The position numbers were made by a program, and so were the translations under genes. The notes under the pieces were generated by a model. That model was not told where the DNA came from and did no database searches. It saw nothing but the letters and a program-made list of their open reading frames with translations. Source: Allodiplogaster sudhausi (Eukaryota > Nematoda > Chromadorea > Rhabditida > Diplogasteridae). From it: DNA of 64,000 nt. The stretch spans positions 1,640,001 through 1,704,000 of the forward strand of contig CALZFC010000021.1 of NCBI GenBank assembly GCA_945643635.1. The letters run 5' to 3'. Below, piece after piece: positions 36,901-49,228 of this stretch (position 1 is its first letter; each line of letters starts with the position of its first letter).

Positions 36901-39115
36901 TCCAGCACCCATTCCAAGGTTACAGCAAGAAACACTCCAAGAAAACTTACAATTTCTTTAATATAAACTACTGATTCTCTCTTCGCAGAACGATATCCAT
37001 CTATGACTTCCCGACCGTGGATGCCTCGAAAGTGCCCGCTTTTGGAGAATGTCGTCAACTGCTCACTCTGTCAGGTTTGTATTAGTCATAATTCATGTAA
37101 TATTATATTTCGATAAATCCGTCCGCTATGACTTTTAAGAGTGAAAAAAAAAAGAAATTTTCTCAGACGGTGAAATAGCATTCGATTCCCTGGGTCAAGC
37201 CGCCGTTGGCAATTCGATGTCGCCAACCTCAAAGATTCGCACGACTTCCAGTGAACACCGCTTGCTTGGTCAGCACATGAGAAATAAATAAGTTATAAAG
37301 CAATTTTTCTGTTATAAGTCCCCGTTCAAACAAAGTAGAAGTAGCATGATTTCTAATCCTTTGCAGAATTCATTCACATGTTTCAGTAGTATTGCTTTTT
37401 TTCGTTGTACTCACGACTATGCCGCTCAGTAACAGGCTTCACTGGACTTGGGGAACATGTGATGTTCTACTAATTTTTTTTCTTTTCTTGCATGAATCCC
37501 GAGAAGCGGAGCAAATCTCACTCTCACTCCCCCCTCCTCTCGCTCGCTCATGTTTCCTTCTCGAGAGTGCACACTGTCAGGGCACAAAAAGAGCGCTCGC
37601 ACCAAACATGATATCTGCATATAAATTCTCAAAAGATATCATCTTTCCGTGTAGAATTATATTTCATGTCCAGGGTGAAGCTTAGAGAGTACGATGAAGG
37701 CTTCGGAATTGGGTTTAATAACAATGATATGTAAATGTAATTTGAAGGAGGAATTCAATAAATGATTGACGATGAAAATGACCATAAGAGCTGAGAATGC
37801 CGGGTTCACTCTTGAAGTTAATCATTTGCTTCACCGACCATGAGTGGGGGAGACGTCACGGACAGACATAGGCAGCATCTTCAGAATAGCCATGCAGTAT
37901 AATAGTTCAGAGCTGCCTGTGATGCAACGTCATCTCTTCTTGCCCTTGCAAGAACGAATATCTTAATCTCAGGAAAAAAACTCTTCTCTAAGATCCCAAT
38001 GGAAATGGACCAGTTCGCCATCGATCCTGGCGGAAATACGAACAGGATTGGTCTTCCACTTGGTGCGCAATGACTGCCAGGCTTTCGGTGATGCAAGGTT
38101 CCTTTTTTAACTTTTTACTTAAAATTTTAAGCTACCAATAATTTGCAAGATCCATTAGCAGCAAGCGCTGGAAGTGCGAAGAGAGTGACTGCCGGCCTAG
38201 AGAGTGACAGCCCGGGTGGAGGCCGCCGACGGAGCGCTAGCGTAGGAGCTCCAGGCTCTCTGCAACGGGCGCGCACCGCGCTGCCACTCTCGCTTCTCCT
38301 CGCTCACCCGCAGATCATCGACGCGTGCACCGCCACGCAGCACAAACTCGTCATGAACACGGTTGGAACTCTTAGGAGAGGGTGAGCACTGTTTGTTGCA
38401 AGAAACTTTTTAACTTCTGCATGGATTAGGCTGTAACTACATAAGTTTCAGATTTTCCTACATGCATATGTATATAGTTTGTGCAGCCAATCGTATCTTG
38501 ATCATTTCCTGAAGTGCTTCGAATGACACAACTTGTCTCATGCCCTTTTCAGGAGGCACTTGTGTCCTTCGACTCGCTCGCCTCGCCATCTCTTCAACGG
38601 CCAAGGTCCTCTTCAAACGGAGACGCTGAATCATTAGCACGAGAGAAAAGGTTGCCCTTCTACTAAGCAGGATCGCAAATCCAAGAAAGAAACATGGCAT
38701 TGCCCTTGAAAACTCATGCACGATATAAATGCAGCCGAAGTCACTCGCAGGCATTCATCGAAGCACGCGCCTAATCTCATAAGATAAAGTGCTTCAGAGG
38801 CGCTTTGAGATCAAGTTTGAAAGGGCAAAAAGAAGGATAAAAAATTTGTTTACTTGCAGAGACGAATCGCGCGAAATTGTAATCAACTTGCTCGAAGAGG
38901 AAGAAGAAGAAAAAGATGGAGAAGATGAAGAAAGCAGCACTGATACTCTTGCAGTTAACAGCAGTGGAAACCACGATGAGAAAGACAATAGCCATGCAGA
39001 TAATTCAGCAGTCTCTGAGGCCGAAGACAAGCCTCGACAGAATTCAACTCATCCTTCTCCAGACAGAGACAGCATCACAATGTCCATTTTCATGTTCGAC
39101 GAACGTTCAAAGTAG
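33991..39115 (+). CDS. multi-exon gene of unknown function
   Basis: I do not recognise the product. Exons with clean splice sites and matching phase: 33991-34141, 34246-34341, 34415-34467 at the 5' end, and 36989-37074, 37167-37268, 38150-38361, 38798-39115 at the 3' end. Probable further exons are 35160-35249 (product includes LHYMRPKICAHIAAYKVVPF) and 36675-36918 (HHHHHH tract, then CECCHRQTYAAAQPQP). The path between 34467 and 36675 is unresolved. The C-terminal exons encode IYDFPTVDASKVPAFGECRQ, a Ser/Arg-rich linker, LLAHPQIIDACTATQHKLVM, a basic segment RRFEIKFERAKRRIKNLF, an acidic run and the end SIFMFDERSK. No signal peptide or catalytic motif is seen. Two neighbouring genes rather than one cannot be excluded. 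Confidence 0.5.
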
Positions 39116-39888
39116 CGTAAATAGCGTGACCAGATTGGCCGCCGATTAACTGCTATTTACGCTTCTTACCTGCGTCGATGTTTTTCATTCTGCGTTTCGT
39201 GGATGATTTCAGATAAGTAAACGATAGGGTAGCTCAAAAAAATAAACCTTGTAAGTCCACATTGGCTTTGTCTTATCGTCCAGGATTTCCCCTCTACAAG
39301 GACATCGTACGCACGTCAAGTCGTAATGTCTTAACCCAGACAAAGTATTCTCCTTGCATCACTGAGTACTCAGGTCAATCAAGAGCACTATTTAGTGAAG
39401 ACACAATTTTCGATCCTTAATGTGAAATAGCACCACTGGCGACTGATCCTGACTTCTCGTTATTGCAATTTGCTTATTGAATCAACGAAATGGCAAGTAG
39501 AAGCCAGGGCGGCTTTGATAAAATCCGCGACTCTCCGTCATGCAATGATGTCTCTTGGTTGGACACTCTTCGAACACGGTGGACGAGGAAGCTTCTTAGT
39601 ATTAGCAGCGATTGCCATAACATCTTCTAGACATTTTCAGTGTTGATCACCAATAAGTCCAGCTTTAATCGGGCGCTGGAAATATCCAATTTGGTCGTTA
39701 GTTCGCCGTGCATCATCAGACGAACTCCTTCTCCTCTCAATCTCAGCTCCTGTTGACAGCTAAGCTCAAGTCCCTGATTCCCCTCGACTTTCATGTTTTG
39801 CTTTTTGCTACCGTTAAGAAAGGAGAAAGAGAAGAAAGAACTCTGACAAGGAGGGATGTTCGGAGAGAGAGAAAGAGAGATTGAGAGC

Positions 39889-39921
<33 letters not shown>
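39889..39921 (+). repeat. (GA)n microsatellite
   Basis: Pure GA run in the spacer after the unknown gene. Confidence 0.95.
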
Positions 39922-39925
<4 letters not shown>

Positions 39926-41371
39926 GACGCGCCTGATCTTATCAAATTTGCCAAGCTCAGCTTGCATTTCCAGAATTTTGCATATCGTAAACAGCGAGTT
40001 TAATGACGATAAGCACAAGTGAAGTAAGATAAGTAGCGATTGTTGGTGTAATGACATTCGGGAGATCTAAGCTCTGCATTATTGGATTCCTAAGCTGAAC
40101 CTAGAACGAGAGATGTTGTGCTCAAAACAAAAATTATTGAGCGTTCTTTCATGCGGAAATGAGAAGGTTACTTCTGGAAAGAAAGCAAAGATTGCTGAAT
40201 GCCATTTGAAATATGCACTTTCGTGGGAAGTTGCGCAATTTTGCAACGAAAAGTCGACTGATCTGGGAGTGAATTTTTCCCACTTCGCATTTGTAAATGT
40301 GTCGTTTTTGGCCATGACAATTGATGGAGTTAGCGAGACGTTACTTCACTAACCAACGGTATCAACTCCACAACCGGTGCTGCCGTCCATGAAAATTTGC
40401 TTCTGGCTCTCGATTGTGTTAAGGGACCATCGAACGGGCGACCACTCTAGCTTCCTCTTCTCCTTCTGCCGCTAACCTCGTGGCTTCCCCCCACGCGTGT
40501 TCCTCTTCTCTTCCACTTCATCCACCCTCTGCTCAATGGTGCCATAAGCATAAGTGGATCGCCGGGACTGAAGAGCAAAAGACCGGGATGTTGAATGATG
40601 GAAACACGAATAGTGAAAAACAGAGAGAGAGAGAGAAAGAAAGAAAGAAAGAAAGACAAAGACTCCATCGAAAAAGAGAAATAAAAGTTATTCAGCATTC
40701 GCCGTGACGCTTTTGAATGGAATTCCCACTCTAATCCATACAACAAGCACGTTCAACTTTTTTGTTTTAAATTCTTTGCTAACACAATATCGTAGAATCG
40801 CAACAGAAAGCTTCTCCAACGTCGGGTTTGTGGAAGTGGCTTTAAAAAAAGGACGGGATAGTAAAGGTTGCGAACTTATTAGCTGGCGGCGATTAATATA
40901 CAGCAAGATTTTCCTCTTCTTCTTCTTCTTCTGTCACTCCGGGTTGCGCAATTCCGCTATGGCTCAAGATAAGAAATAAGGACTCCTTTTCCCGTTCATT
41001 GGAGCCTGTCTGCATATCTAATCAAGAGATGAAAGTGTCGCAGATTCTTTTTCTGCATCAGTGTGACCGGGTGGCCGAATATATGTACATATGACTAGGA
41101 GCAAAAATAGATAAACAAAAATTAATAAATATGTATAAAATTAAGCTAAATAAAATTTTTAACTTTCTTCGTTTTTTTTATCTAAATGTATGCTTTTTTT
41201 GCTTGTTCTGATTACCACCATCAAGATGAACGCCTACGAAAGACTGAATTCACTTACCTTCTGTGCTATGTGATACTAGTCCTCCCTGCAATCAAGTAAT
41301 GACCTGGCCTCATGCCTCTATGCAAGTGCTTCGTAGAAATACTCGGCGACCAAGAGAGTAACCGAGAGAGC

Positions 41372-41373
<2 letters not shown>

Positions 41374-41402
<29 letters not shown>
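41374..41402 (+). repeat. (GA)n microsatellite
   Basis: Pure GA run in the same spacer. Confidence 0.95.
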
Positions 41403-41405
<3 letters not shown>

Positions 41406-42735
41406 AGAGAGGAATGAAGTAAAGGGTATGAAACTAACTAAATAACCCGTTATTCATCCTTCTTGAGTCACAAAGTTTACAGGAAATGAAAGGTTGAAGG
41501 CGGAAACTCGTGGCCTCTTCATTAGAGAGGGGCCACTTGATACCCCCTTTTCAAGAGTGTGCGGAGCTGCTTTTTGTGTCACAAGTTTTTTTTGTCTTAG
41601 AAAGATGTGTTTGTCTTGATTCACATCTGTCATTCAACAATCAAAAAATGCACTTCAGCTACATATTGGGGTTGTGTTTACACCAATTAGACGTATTACA
41701 GATATTGAGGCAGTCATCATGCTTGTGATTATGCTCTCTTTTTATCGCGCAAATTATAAGTGCAATTCATTGTTTACAATAATACCTTTCACATGGTTAT
41801 ATACCAAGAGCAGACGATGGATCATGCGTAATTGAAGTTCCATTAGTGTCTGCAGAATTTGCCGGTATTTAAGAATACTTTTCCGGTTAAATCATGCTTC
41901 TTCCGCATGACATCATGGTGCAAGTCTTTTTTATATGCCCTTTCAGGAACTCTTTTTTTAGTGCCTTGTATTCCTCTCTTTTTTGCCCAGTTCTGGGGTG
42001 AGATAATCCTTTCCAAATTGCGAATCTGGCTCCTTGGCCAATCTTGTCATCCTTCACATGTAATAAGTGTGCAGAACAGAAGCTGCTTCCTTGATCCCAT
42101 CGATGTTGCATACTCATACACTTCCCAGGTGGTTTCGGAGCTAATAAGAAGGGGATGAAACAGATTTAAGACAGAAAAAAGAAACGCAGAGTTCCTAGTA
42201 CGATGTTTAAGCAGAAGAGTGTAGTAGCCAGAATCCCTGATCCACAAGGTAGCGCGTAGTCAGAAACACGCACCTCATACTCTCGTCTATTTGCATCCCA
42301 TTCACTGGAGACGGCGTGGGAGGTGGTATGCATTAGTAAATACATACATATGTATTTGAAATGTTTAAAGACAAGGGACCAGTGACACTGCACTAATCGT
42401 GAGACGAACAAGCACGACAAATTTCAAACCCATCGCCAACCTAAGGAAGACAAGCTCTTCTAACGAGTTCATCGAATAGAAATCGCTATCTCATACCGCA
42501 AACATTGATGGTATAAGTGCAATAGAAAGCTGCTTTCGAGAAGATATTGTAGAGAAAAAAGGAAAGGTATTTAAATGCGAGAGTGCGAGAGAGAGAGAGA
42601 GAGCGAAGGAGACACGAAGAGAAATAGAGAGAGAGAAAGGAGATATCTGAAGAAGTGAGCTTACGCGAAGCGTCGCGGGGCCGTCCGGGCGGTGCTCCAC
42701 CCCTCAGACCACGCCCAATTCTGGATGGCCAAGAG

Positions 42736-42768
42736 ATTCGAATGCGAGCTCCCAGCTCGCATTCGAAT
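42736..42768. other. perfect 15-bp inverted repeat with 3-base loop
   Basis: Arms 42736-42750 and 42754-42768 are exact reverse complements around CCC. Each arm contains ATTCGAAT and GAGCT palindromic pieces. Confidence 0.9.
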
Positions 42769-43560
42769 GCCGAATCCTTTCAGAGAAGACGTCGGTCTTC
42801 CTTGCCTTCTCTACGCTTTCTTCCACTGAGCAGCTCTCTCTCATAATCTAATCTTTGATGAAAAAATAGACTGCCTTCTTGACTTTTTGCCATATCTTGT
42901 TGTGTGACATTGAGAAAAGATTCAATCATTCAAGGATCACTCGTTAATCACCTTCAAAAGATCATATTTTCTAAACTAATCCGATACTCGATCCAAGAGA
43001 TTAGAAAAGTTAACATTCCTTATGGCTTTTATGATCATAACATTTCTTCCCTCTTTCTCTCTCGCTTTCTCGCTCTCTCTTTTTCTCTCATTCTCTCTCT
43101 CACCCTCTTTCTCTCTCAGACGCCCCGTCCGATCCCGCCGAGATTCAATCATGGCGCCGTAGTTTCATTCCACTTCTTGCATTTCTGTCTTCCACTCCTC
43201 TGTCCATTTATGAAAATTCTTCGTTGGACACTTCCATCTTGTCTGATGTTGTCAATGGCCACTATTTGATTGATAACTGTTTGCTGTCTTTCGTGCCAAC
43301 ACACACGTGGCTTGCAATGCAATGTTTCTTGGAAGCAAAATACATCTGTTCGTGGAATGCTTTGCCAGCCTCTTACTCATCCCCCTCATCATCTCCTTCC
43401 AGGTGGTCTTCCTTTGCCAGACGGCGCAAGACCACGAGCGGAGGAGAGGAACGTGACACAGCAAAGGGAGAAGCACGACCAATCAAGCTTGCCAAGCTCC
43501 GCCCACTTCTAGCTGAAACCTTCTTCGCTTGCCGCGAAGTAAACCAACAGAACTCTCACG

Positions 43561-46001
43561 ATGCAAAACGTCATCCTCCTCGCCATGCTCTTCCTCTCCA
43601 TTCTACTCACCGCCAGTGCAGTTAGTACTTTATTCTTACTATGATTATTAATATCATCATTATTTACACAGTTTAAAAGATCAAGGAATGAAATTCACAC
43701 AAATTAAAGTATTCCTGTGCATCAACATATTTTGCTATCGAGTGCTTCAGAGTCTTGTTTTGAATATTTGCCTTATCATTCTTCGGCTCATGTACAGTTA
43801 CAGAAAAGCGCGTGGAAAGAATTGTACCCAAATGAGCGTTGTCGGAGAAAAAGAAATATTGTGCCAAAGAGTGCCAACATATTTATTTCTTCCTTCTCTC
43901 TCTCTCTATCTCTGTCTCTCTGCGTTTTTCTTTGTCTCCGTCTCTTTGTCTTTCTTTCGCTTCCCGATCTCCATGTGACAAATGTCAGGATGCTCGGTGC
44001 AATTAGCAAACTCTTATTCTTTCGCCTTTTCTGTGACCGGATCTGCCACCAATAAAACACGCGCATGTAACACTAACGAGCACTTCAAAGATGCGTTCTT
44101 CGAATTTGCGTTTGCGCACAGAACCAGCAATTTACAACGCCTTTTACCCAATAGTAAATTATAGCGTAGAATTATTATTCGTATAACAAAGCTGATGGTG
44201 ACGTAACGTGAGGTTTAAGATTGAATTGTGGTTGAATAAAAAAATATTTATAATTACAGGTGCCGTTCGGCAGCAAGGAAGAGGCGCCGTCATCTCTCGC
44301 CGCCGAAGACGAAGGCACCATTGAGAAGCGGTTCGACCCGCGTGCCTACCCAATGACATTCGGTCAGAGCACTTTCTCACTCCGCCAGCAAGCCAAACTA
44401 TACATAAATATGAATGTACAAACATACAATATTGGCATTCTTTTCTGTATGTGTGAAAAGTTTCTGCAAACTCATAAATCCCATGGTGGAAAAGTTGCAA
44501 TAGAAGGCAAAGGCGTTTGGATAATCTTGCATGGAAATCGGATATTGCTCTCGGAGTTTTCATATTGGCTTCACTGCGTGGGTGTTCAGGAAAATTGTTA
44601 CCTGTGAGAAAGTGAACTAGGAATGCACTCACTAATTGGCTTATTGCTCATCAGTCTACCAACCACCGCGTCAGTCTCTCACGCTCAGCAATCAGAGCAG
44701 GAAGGAAGGACAACTTTGCTTTGTGGAAGAAAACAAAGCTTTTATGGAAGAAGAAGAACAGCAAGCGGGAAATGTCATTATGGCTGCATGGTGTCGGCTA
44801 CAATTACACATCCTAAAGTCTGTTGTCTGGATCCGTGTGTAGTCAAATAATTATAGGAGGATGTGTGACATGGAAGAATGAGTGAGAGAAAGATGTTCTC
44901 TGTTCCCATCCCACCAGACTCTATTATGTAATCTAAATCATGTTTACCAGGGAACGCACAAATCGGAAGAAACCATTCTATTTACTTTTTTCCTTCCAGG
45001 AAAGCGACGCATCTATGGCGGCCTCGACCCGAACGCCTTCCGCATGAACTTTGGCAAGCGCTTCAGTCCGCTCGTCGATCGGCCAATCTACCAGTTTGAC
45101 GGGGTACGGTAGTTCTTGAATTATTTCTTTAAACTATAAAAAACAAATCCGGGAAAGTTTCTCCGGGAAATTTCTTGGTAAGGAGGAAAAGTTTTTGCTA
45201 TTATTAACAGCAGAAGATGATTTCTGAGTTGCCGTGGACGCGTGTAAAGTGGTCATCTCTACACAAGTGACAAGTGAACATGAGAGATTTGAATGTGAGG
45301 GAGAGGAGTATTCATGCTTTCTAGAGTTGCGTGACGTCTCTGGTCTCTTTCCTACCCTAGCCTGCTGCCAAGAGTGCTTTTTACATTCTTCGAAATGAGT
45401 GAAGCACTCCCTCGTCATTAATCACGTCTGTTATTTGCACTCTCGATGGCAAGACGAGAAGTGTAGAAGGAAGTGGCTTCCCGTGCAATCTGCCAGAAAC
45501 ATCTCGACTTGGCATTGGGTGTACTTAGATAGAGAGTGAAGGCAAAAGGGGAGAGCGAAAAGAGAGAGAGAGTCATGATCACCCCAATGTGGAAGGTGCC
45601 AAGCTTTCTGCAGCTACACAGGATTATGATATGATTAGTACGGCAAAATTCCGTAATCCTTTCCGCTGAAAATCCTTGGTATATCGAGAGCGGGGAGGGG
45701 AAGGGTTACGGTGCACAGGAAGAAAGTGACGAGATCGTAGTCTTCATCAGTACTCCCCCTGGGGGATGGCGCCTTTTTTCGCTTTCGTTACACCAGACAA
45801 GAAATCAACAGCCAGGAATGGAGAGAAATTTTGAAAATGGCTTTTGTTTTGCAAAATAGAAAACATTGTGGATTAGGTTTATTATTTACACAACGGCTTT
45901 TTATCTAGAATTAAATAAAAAACATGATTTTGCAGCTCTTCGACTACGGCGTGAAGCGCTTCGACGCGCACCACTTCAACATTGGTTTCGGCAGACGGTG
46001 A
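43561..46001 (+). CDS. neuropeptide precursor with three amidated -TF/-NF/-GF peptides (NLP-7/NLP-13-like)
   Basis: Exons 43561-43620, 44260-44362, 45000-45103 and 45936-46001 join in phase to a 110-residue prepropeptide. Residues 1-20 are a signal peptide (MQNVILLAMLFLSILLTASA), cut off exactly by the first intron. An acidic spacer ending in KR follows. Then come FDPRAYPMTFG-KRR, IYGGLDPNAFRMNFG-KR, an unamidated spacer peptide beginning FSPLVDRPIYQ and ending FDYGV-KR, and FDAHHFNIGFG-RR directly before the stop. Each G before a dibasic site is an amidation donor, so mature C-termini are MTF-NH2, MNF-NH2 and IGF-NH2. The F/L-D-P-x..M-x-F-G pattern resembles nematode NLP-7 (and NLP-13) peptides. 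One intron splits the amidation Gly codon before KRR. The precursor call is strong; the family name is inference. Confidence 0.9.
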
Positions 46002-46346
46002 AGAAGAGAAGCGACCGGCCATGGCAGAGGAGCGGGCGAGAGTGAGGAGTGAACACGGGGAGCAGCACACCACCACCACCTTCGCCACTCCTTCCGCGCT
46101 GCAGCAACACCATCGACAAAAGAGCCTCTATTATGCGGTCTGCTGTCCGCCGTCTGTCCCCACCTCCCCTACCTCTCATTCTTTTGTAGCCCCTTCCGTT
46201 CGGCTCTCGCTTTTCCGCCTAGTTTGCTGCTTGTCTGTTTATGTCTCCTTCTCCTGTTTCTCCTCGTTCCCGCTTTGTATGTAGTCTACCCAAATCCGAG
46301 ATGCATTCCATACGGTTCACGTTCCAACTTCTCTCTCTCCCTCCTG

Positions 46347-46381
<35 letters not shown>

Positions 46382-48728
46382 GATATCTCTCCCGAAAGGC
46401 CAACCTCCTCCGCCCGTTCTTCTTGATCCAGCAACTGGGCGAGACAAGACCCCCCTTTTTTGTAGAAACACGGCATGAATATGAAGATATAGCTGTAGTT
46501 GTTACTGTATATGTTTCGTCCTTATTTTCTCGGACGCGCTCTGGTGTTTGGTTCTGCTTTGTTTTTTAGTCTTCTTCTTTCGCTTGTCCTTTTCTCACTC
46601 CAAATGACAATGTCGTCATTGACAAAGGCGTAACCGGCTTAATAGCTCCAAGGCAAGCACTCATTTAAGTTGTAGCTTCTTACTCTGTCTCCGTCATCCC
46701 CCATCTTCATCTGCTTCTAGCAATTCTGAATGTGTGTACGTGTAATGAGCATATGGCTTTTTTCGCTCTCTCTGTCAATGTTCTCTCCCTCTCCCTTATC
46801 TCTCTGACTCCTCCTCTCATGCACTCTTTCTTGCCTTCCCTGCCACAATCTACTCTCTCATACAAGAACAAAGCTGATCGCCCACTGTTATTTGGCACGC
46901 AGGATACATGCAACCAGATTCAGAGTGCTTGCATCACATAACATGAAGGTGCGGTGGGATAACAAATTCAATAAGAAGAGCATACATCACAATGATAATG
47001 AACATTGACAAACACCACGAATCCTGGGAAAGAACGAATATGCCCAAAGAATTGTTGTGTAATGTAGAGATCAATGGGAGCTGAGTAAAAGATGGACTAG
47101 TTGTACTTTGAAGTGAGCTGATCAAGTGAACCGAGCCAGAGGGCAACGCTGTTAAGTGGGATGATGTCTAATAGAAGAGAGGTCAAACTTTCTTGCTGCA
47201 CCACTGGCCGCGATCGGCTGTCCCTTCCCCTTCTCTCCTCACGTCATGTCAGGTGAGCAAAGAGGTTTTGGCGAGGATAAAACGAGCAGAGGAAGAACGA
47301 AGTGGTGATGGTGATGTGCACCGAAGAAAGAAGAAGAAGATGAAGAAGAAGAAGTGAGGTGGCAGCTGCAGGGGACACAGCGACAGGCGCGCCTGCTCAG
47401 ACCAAGCCACCCCGAGCTTCTTCATCTTCTCTCTTTCTAGCTTATCATTCTCTCTTCTCTCCTTCTCTTATTCTCATTCTCTCTCTCTTCTTCTCTTTCT
47501 CGCCCTTATCTCTCTCTCTTCCTACTCCTCTTCTTTCCCTTCTCACTCTTCTTCCCTCTCTTCCATTCCTCGGTCACTCATCTCCATCATCCCTGTACTC
47601 GAGAAGCGTATTATTCTTCTACCTGCCTCTGTACTTGGCTCCTTCTCTACCTTACTCTCTTGTCAATGTGATCACAACTTCGCCATGATCATTTCTGCTA
47701 TCAATGGTGAAACTTATTGGTTTCTCTGAGCCGGCTATGCATACAGCTATTACCACGCTGCGGATAGTTTAATTTGATAGTTCTTCCTGCATTGAGCGGG
47801 CTATTGTCAGGTTTCGGGGCTCAATTCGGCTGCTTCATAATTAAGATTATTCCAAGGTTCTAAATATTCTCCTGGATTGAGTGGCGCCCTTTTCCAACCT
47901 CACCGATTCAATTTCCTTCTTTTCTCTCTACTTCTCTTACTCTTTCACTCTCTCATGTCACTATTTCCCTCGCGTCGTCACAATCATTCTCAACACCCTC
48001 TTACAAGAGATAATGCATACCACTGTATTCAGCGGTAAATACCATCGACATAGTACTTAAAGATATTTAAGGGAGGTTCGAATTGCCGCGTCTGCCCTGT
48101 GAGTACTCCCTCTCATTCCCGCATGCTATTTCGCAGCATTGCATTCTATAATGTCACTGTGAATAACTTATTCTAAAAAAGCAAACACTGTTTTTATTTA
48201 CATTTACTTGCCAGAAAAGAGTAAAATTAGGCCATTTCTAATTTCAGCGTTATTTAGCTGATCAAAAGCACGGCCACCTCTTCAGCTCTCCATCCACTCT
48301 GTAAACCGTGGCCGCAGTACACGAATCAAAGGCGCGTTTAGCGTGCTCCGATCAGCCATTGTTCTGCATTCGGGCACAACTTGTTTTCTATACTATAACT
48401 TCAAGTTTCTTCAAGTTCCTCGACATTCGCTTAAATAGTTTGTGCAATGGCAACCTTCTCTTCCTTTAATTCCTCTCCCTCTCTCACACGCACTCTGGCT
48501 TTTCGACGGAAAAAAACGTCGTTTCGTCTGCTTCTCGACCTCCTGGTTACTCCGCTAATGAACGTGCAATGTCCGAGCGAACCGAGACGTGGCGTCATGT
48601 TGCGAGTAGAAACTTGTGATTCTTTCGCGGCACTTCCCCTTCTCCCTCTTTACTCTCGCTCTCTTTCTCTCTCTTTTTCCTCTCTCTTTCTCTCTCGCTC
48701 TCCTTGCTCCACTCTCTCCTCTCATTCC
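46002..48728. other. intergenic spacer
   Basis: CT/GA microsatellites (46348-46382), pyrimidine-rich 47420-47640 and unique AT-rich sequence. The open frames over the CT tracts are low-complexity. I see no gene. Confidence 0.6.
46348..46382 (+). repeat. (CT)n microsatellite
   Basis: CT repeat with a single TT interruption, downstream of the neuropeptide gene. Confidence 0.9.
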
Positions 48729-48869
48729 ATGGCTGCCTTGAATGACACAAGGAATGGCATTGCAGTCCACCAAGAGAAGGGGGAAGCTGCGGTCGTCCCC
48801 AGTGAGAAGTGGCACGCGGCGCGTGCATCGCCGCTGTCCGCAGACATGAATGACCGATTCAGAGAGCGA
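48729..48869 (+). CDS. candidate first coding exon of the FAM184-like gene
   Basis: An ATG at 48729 opens 47 codons ending DMNDRFRER. The donor CGA|GTCAGG leaves phase 0, which matches the acceptor at 49228 of the next FAM184 exon (LGYLSDELDSHL). The exon is GC-richer than its surroundings. The donor is weak, and without transcripts this remains a proposal; a different upstream first exon is possible. Confidence 0.35.
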
Positions 48870-49228
48870 GTCAGGAGACATCTTTGACATAAGAAACGCA
48901 CACCATTCAGGACACGAGAAAAGCAAAAATTATTAACATCTTTCATAGAAATGTGCTACAAAGTGCTAATGTAATGGTACAAAATTCTTTTCACGACTGT
49001 GATCTCAGCGACCGATGCTTCATCAAAGAGCAAAACTTTGTTTCATCAAGAAAGATTCATCTAGGAGCAATATTTTGTCGTTTAGTTTATGATTCATGTC
49101 TTGAATTAAAAAAAGATGCGGAACTCCTTATTGTTTAACAAGAGGGACCTTATCTAACAATAAATCATATCACAAAGTGATATAAAGAGAGCCTAGAGAT
49201 TAACGAAGTAACTGTTGTCCTTTTCCAG

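Larger units (their letters stand above)
39116..43560. other. intergenic spacer upstream of the neuropeptide gene
   Basis: No supported gene. It contains GA runs (39889-39921, 41374-41402), CT-rich 43048-43115 and a 15-bp perfect inverted repeat (42736-42768). The last few hundred bases should carry the promoter and 5' UTR of the neuropeptide gene; I see no definite core motif. Confidence 0.6.

Noticed and set aside
47359..47688. 109-codon ORF with repeated Leu/Ser and possible membrane segments
   Set aside because: Low-complexity translation of a pyrimidine-rich tract without splice sites or conserved motifs.
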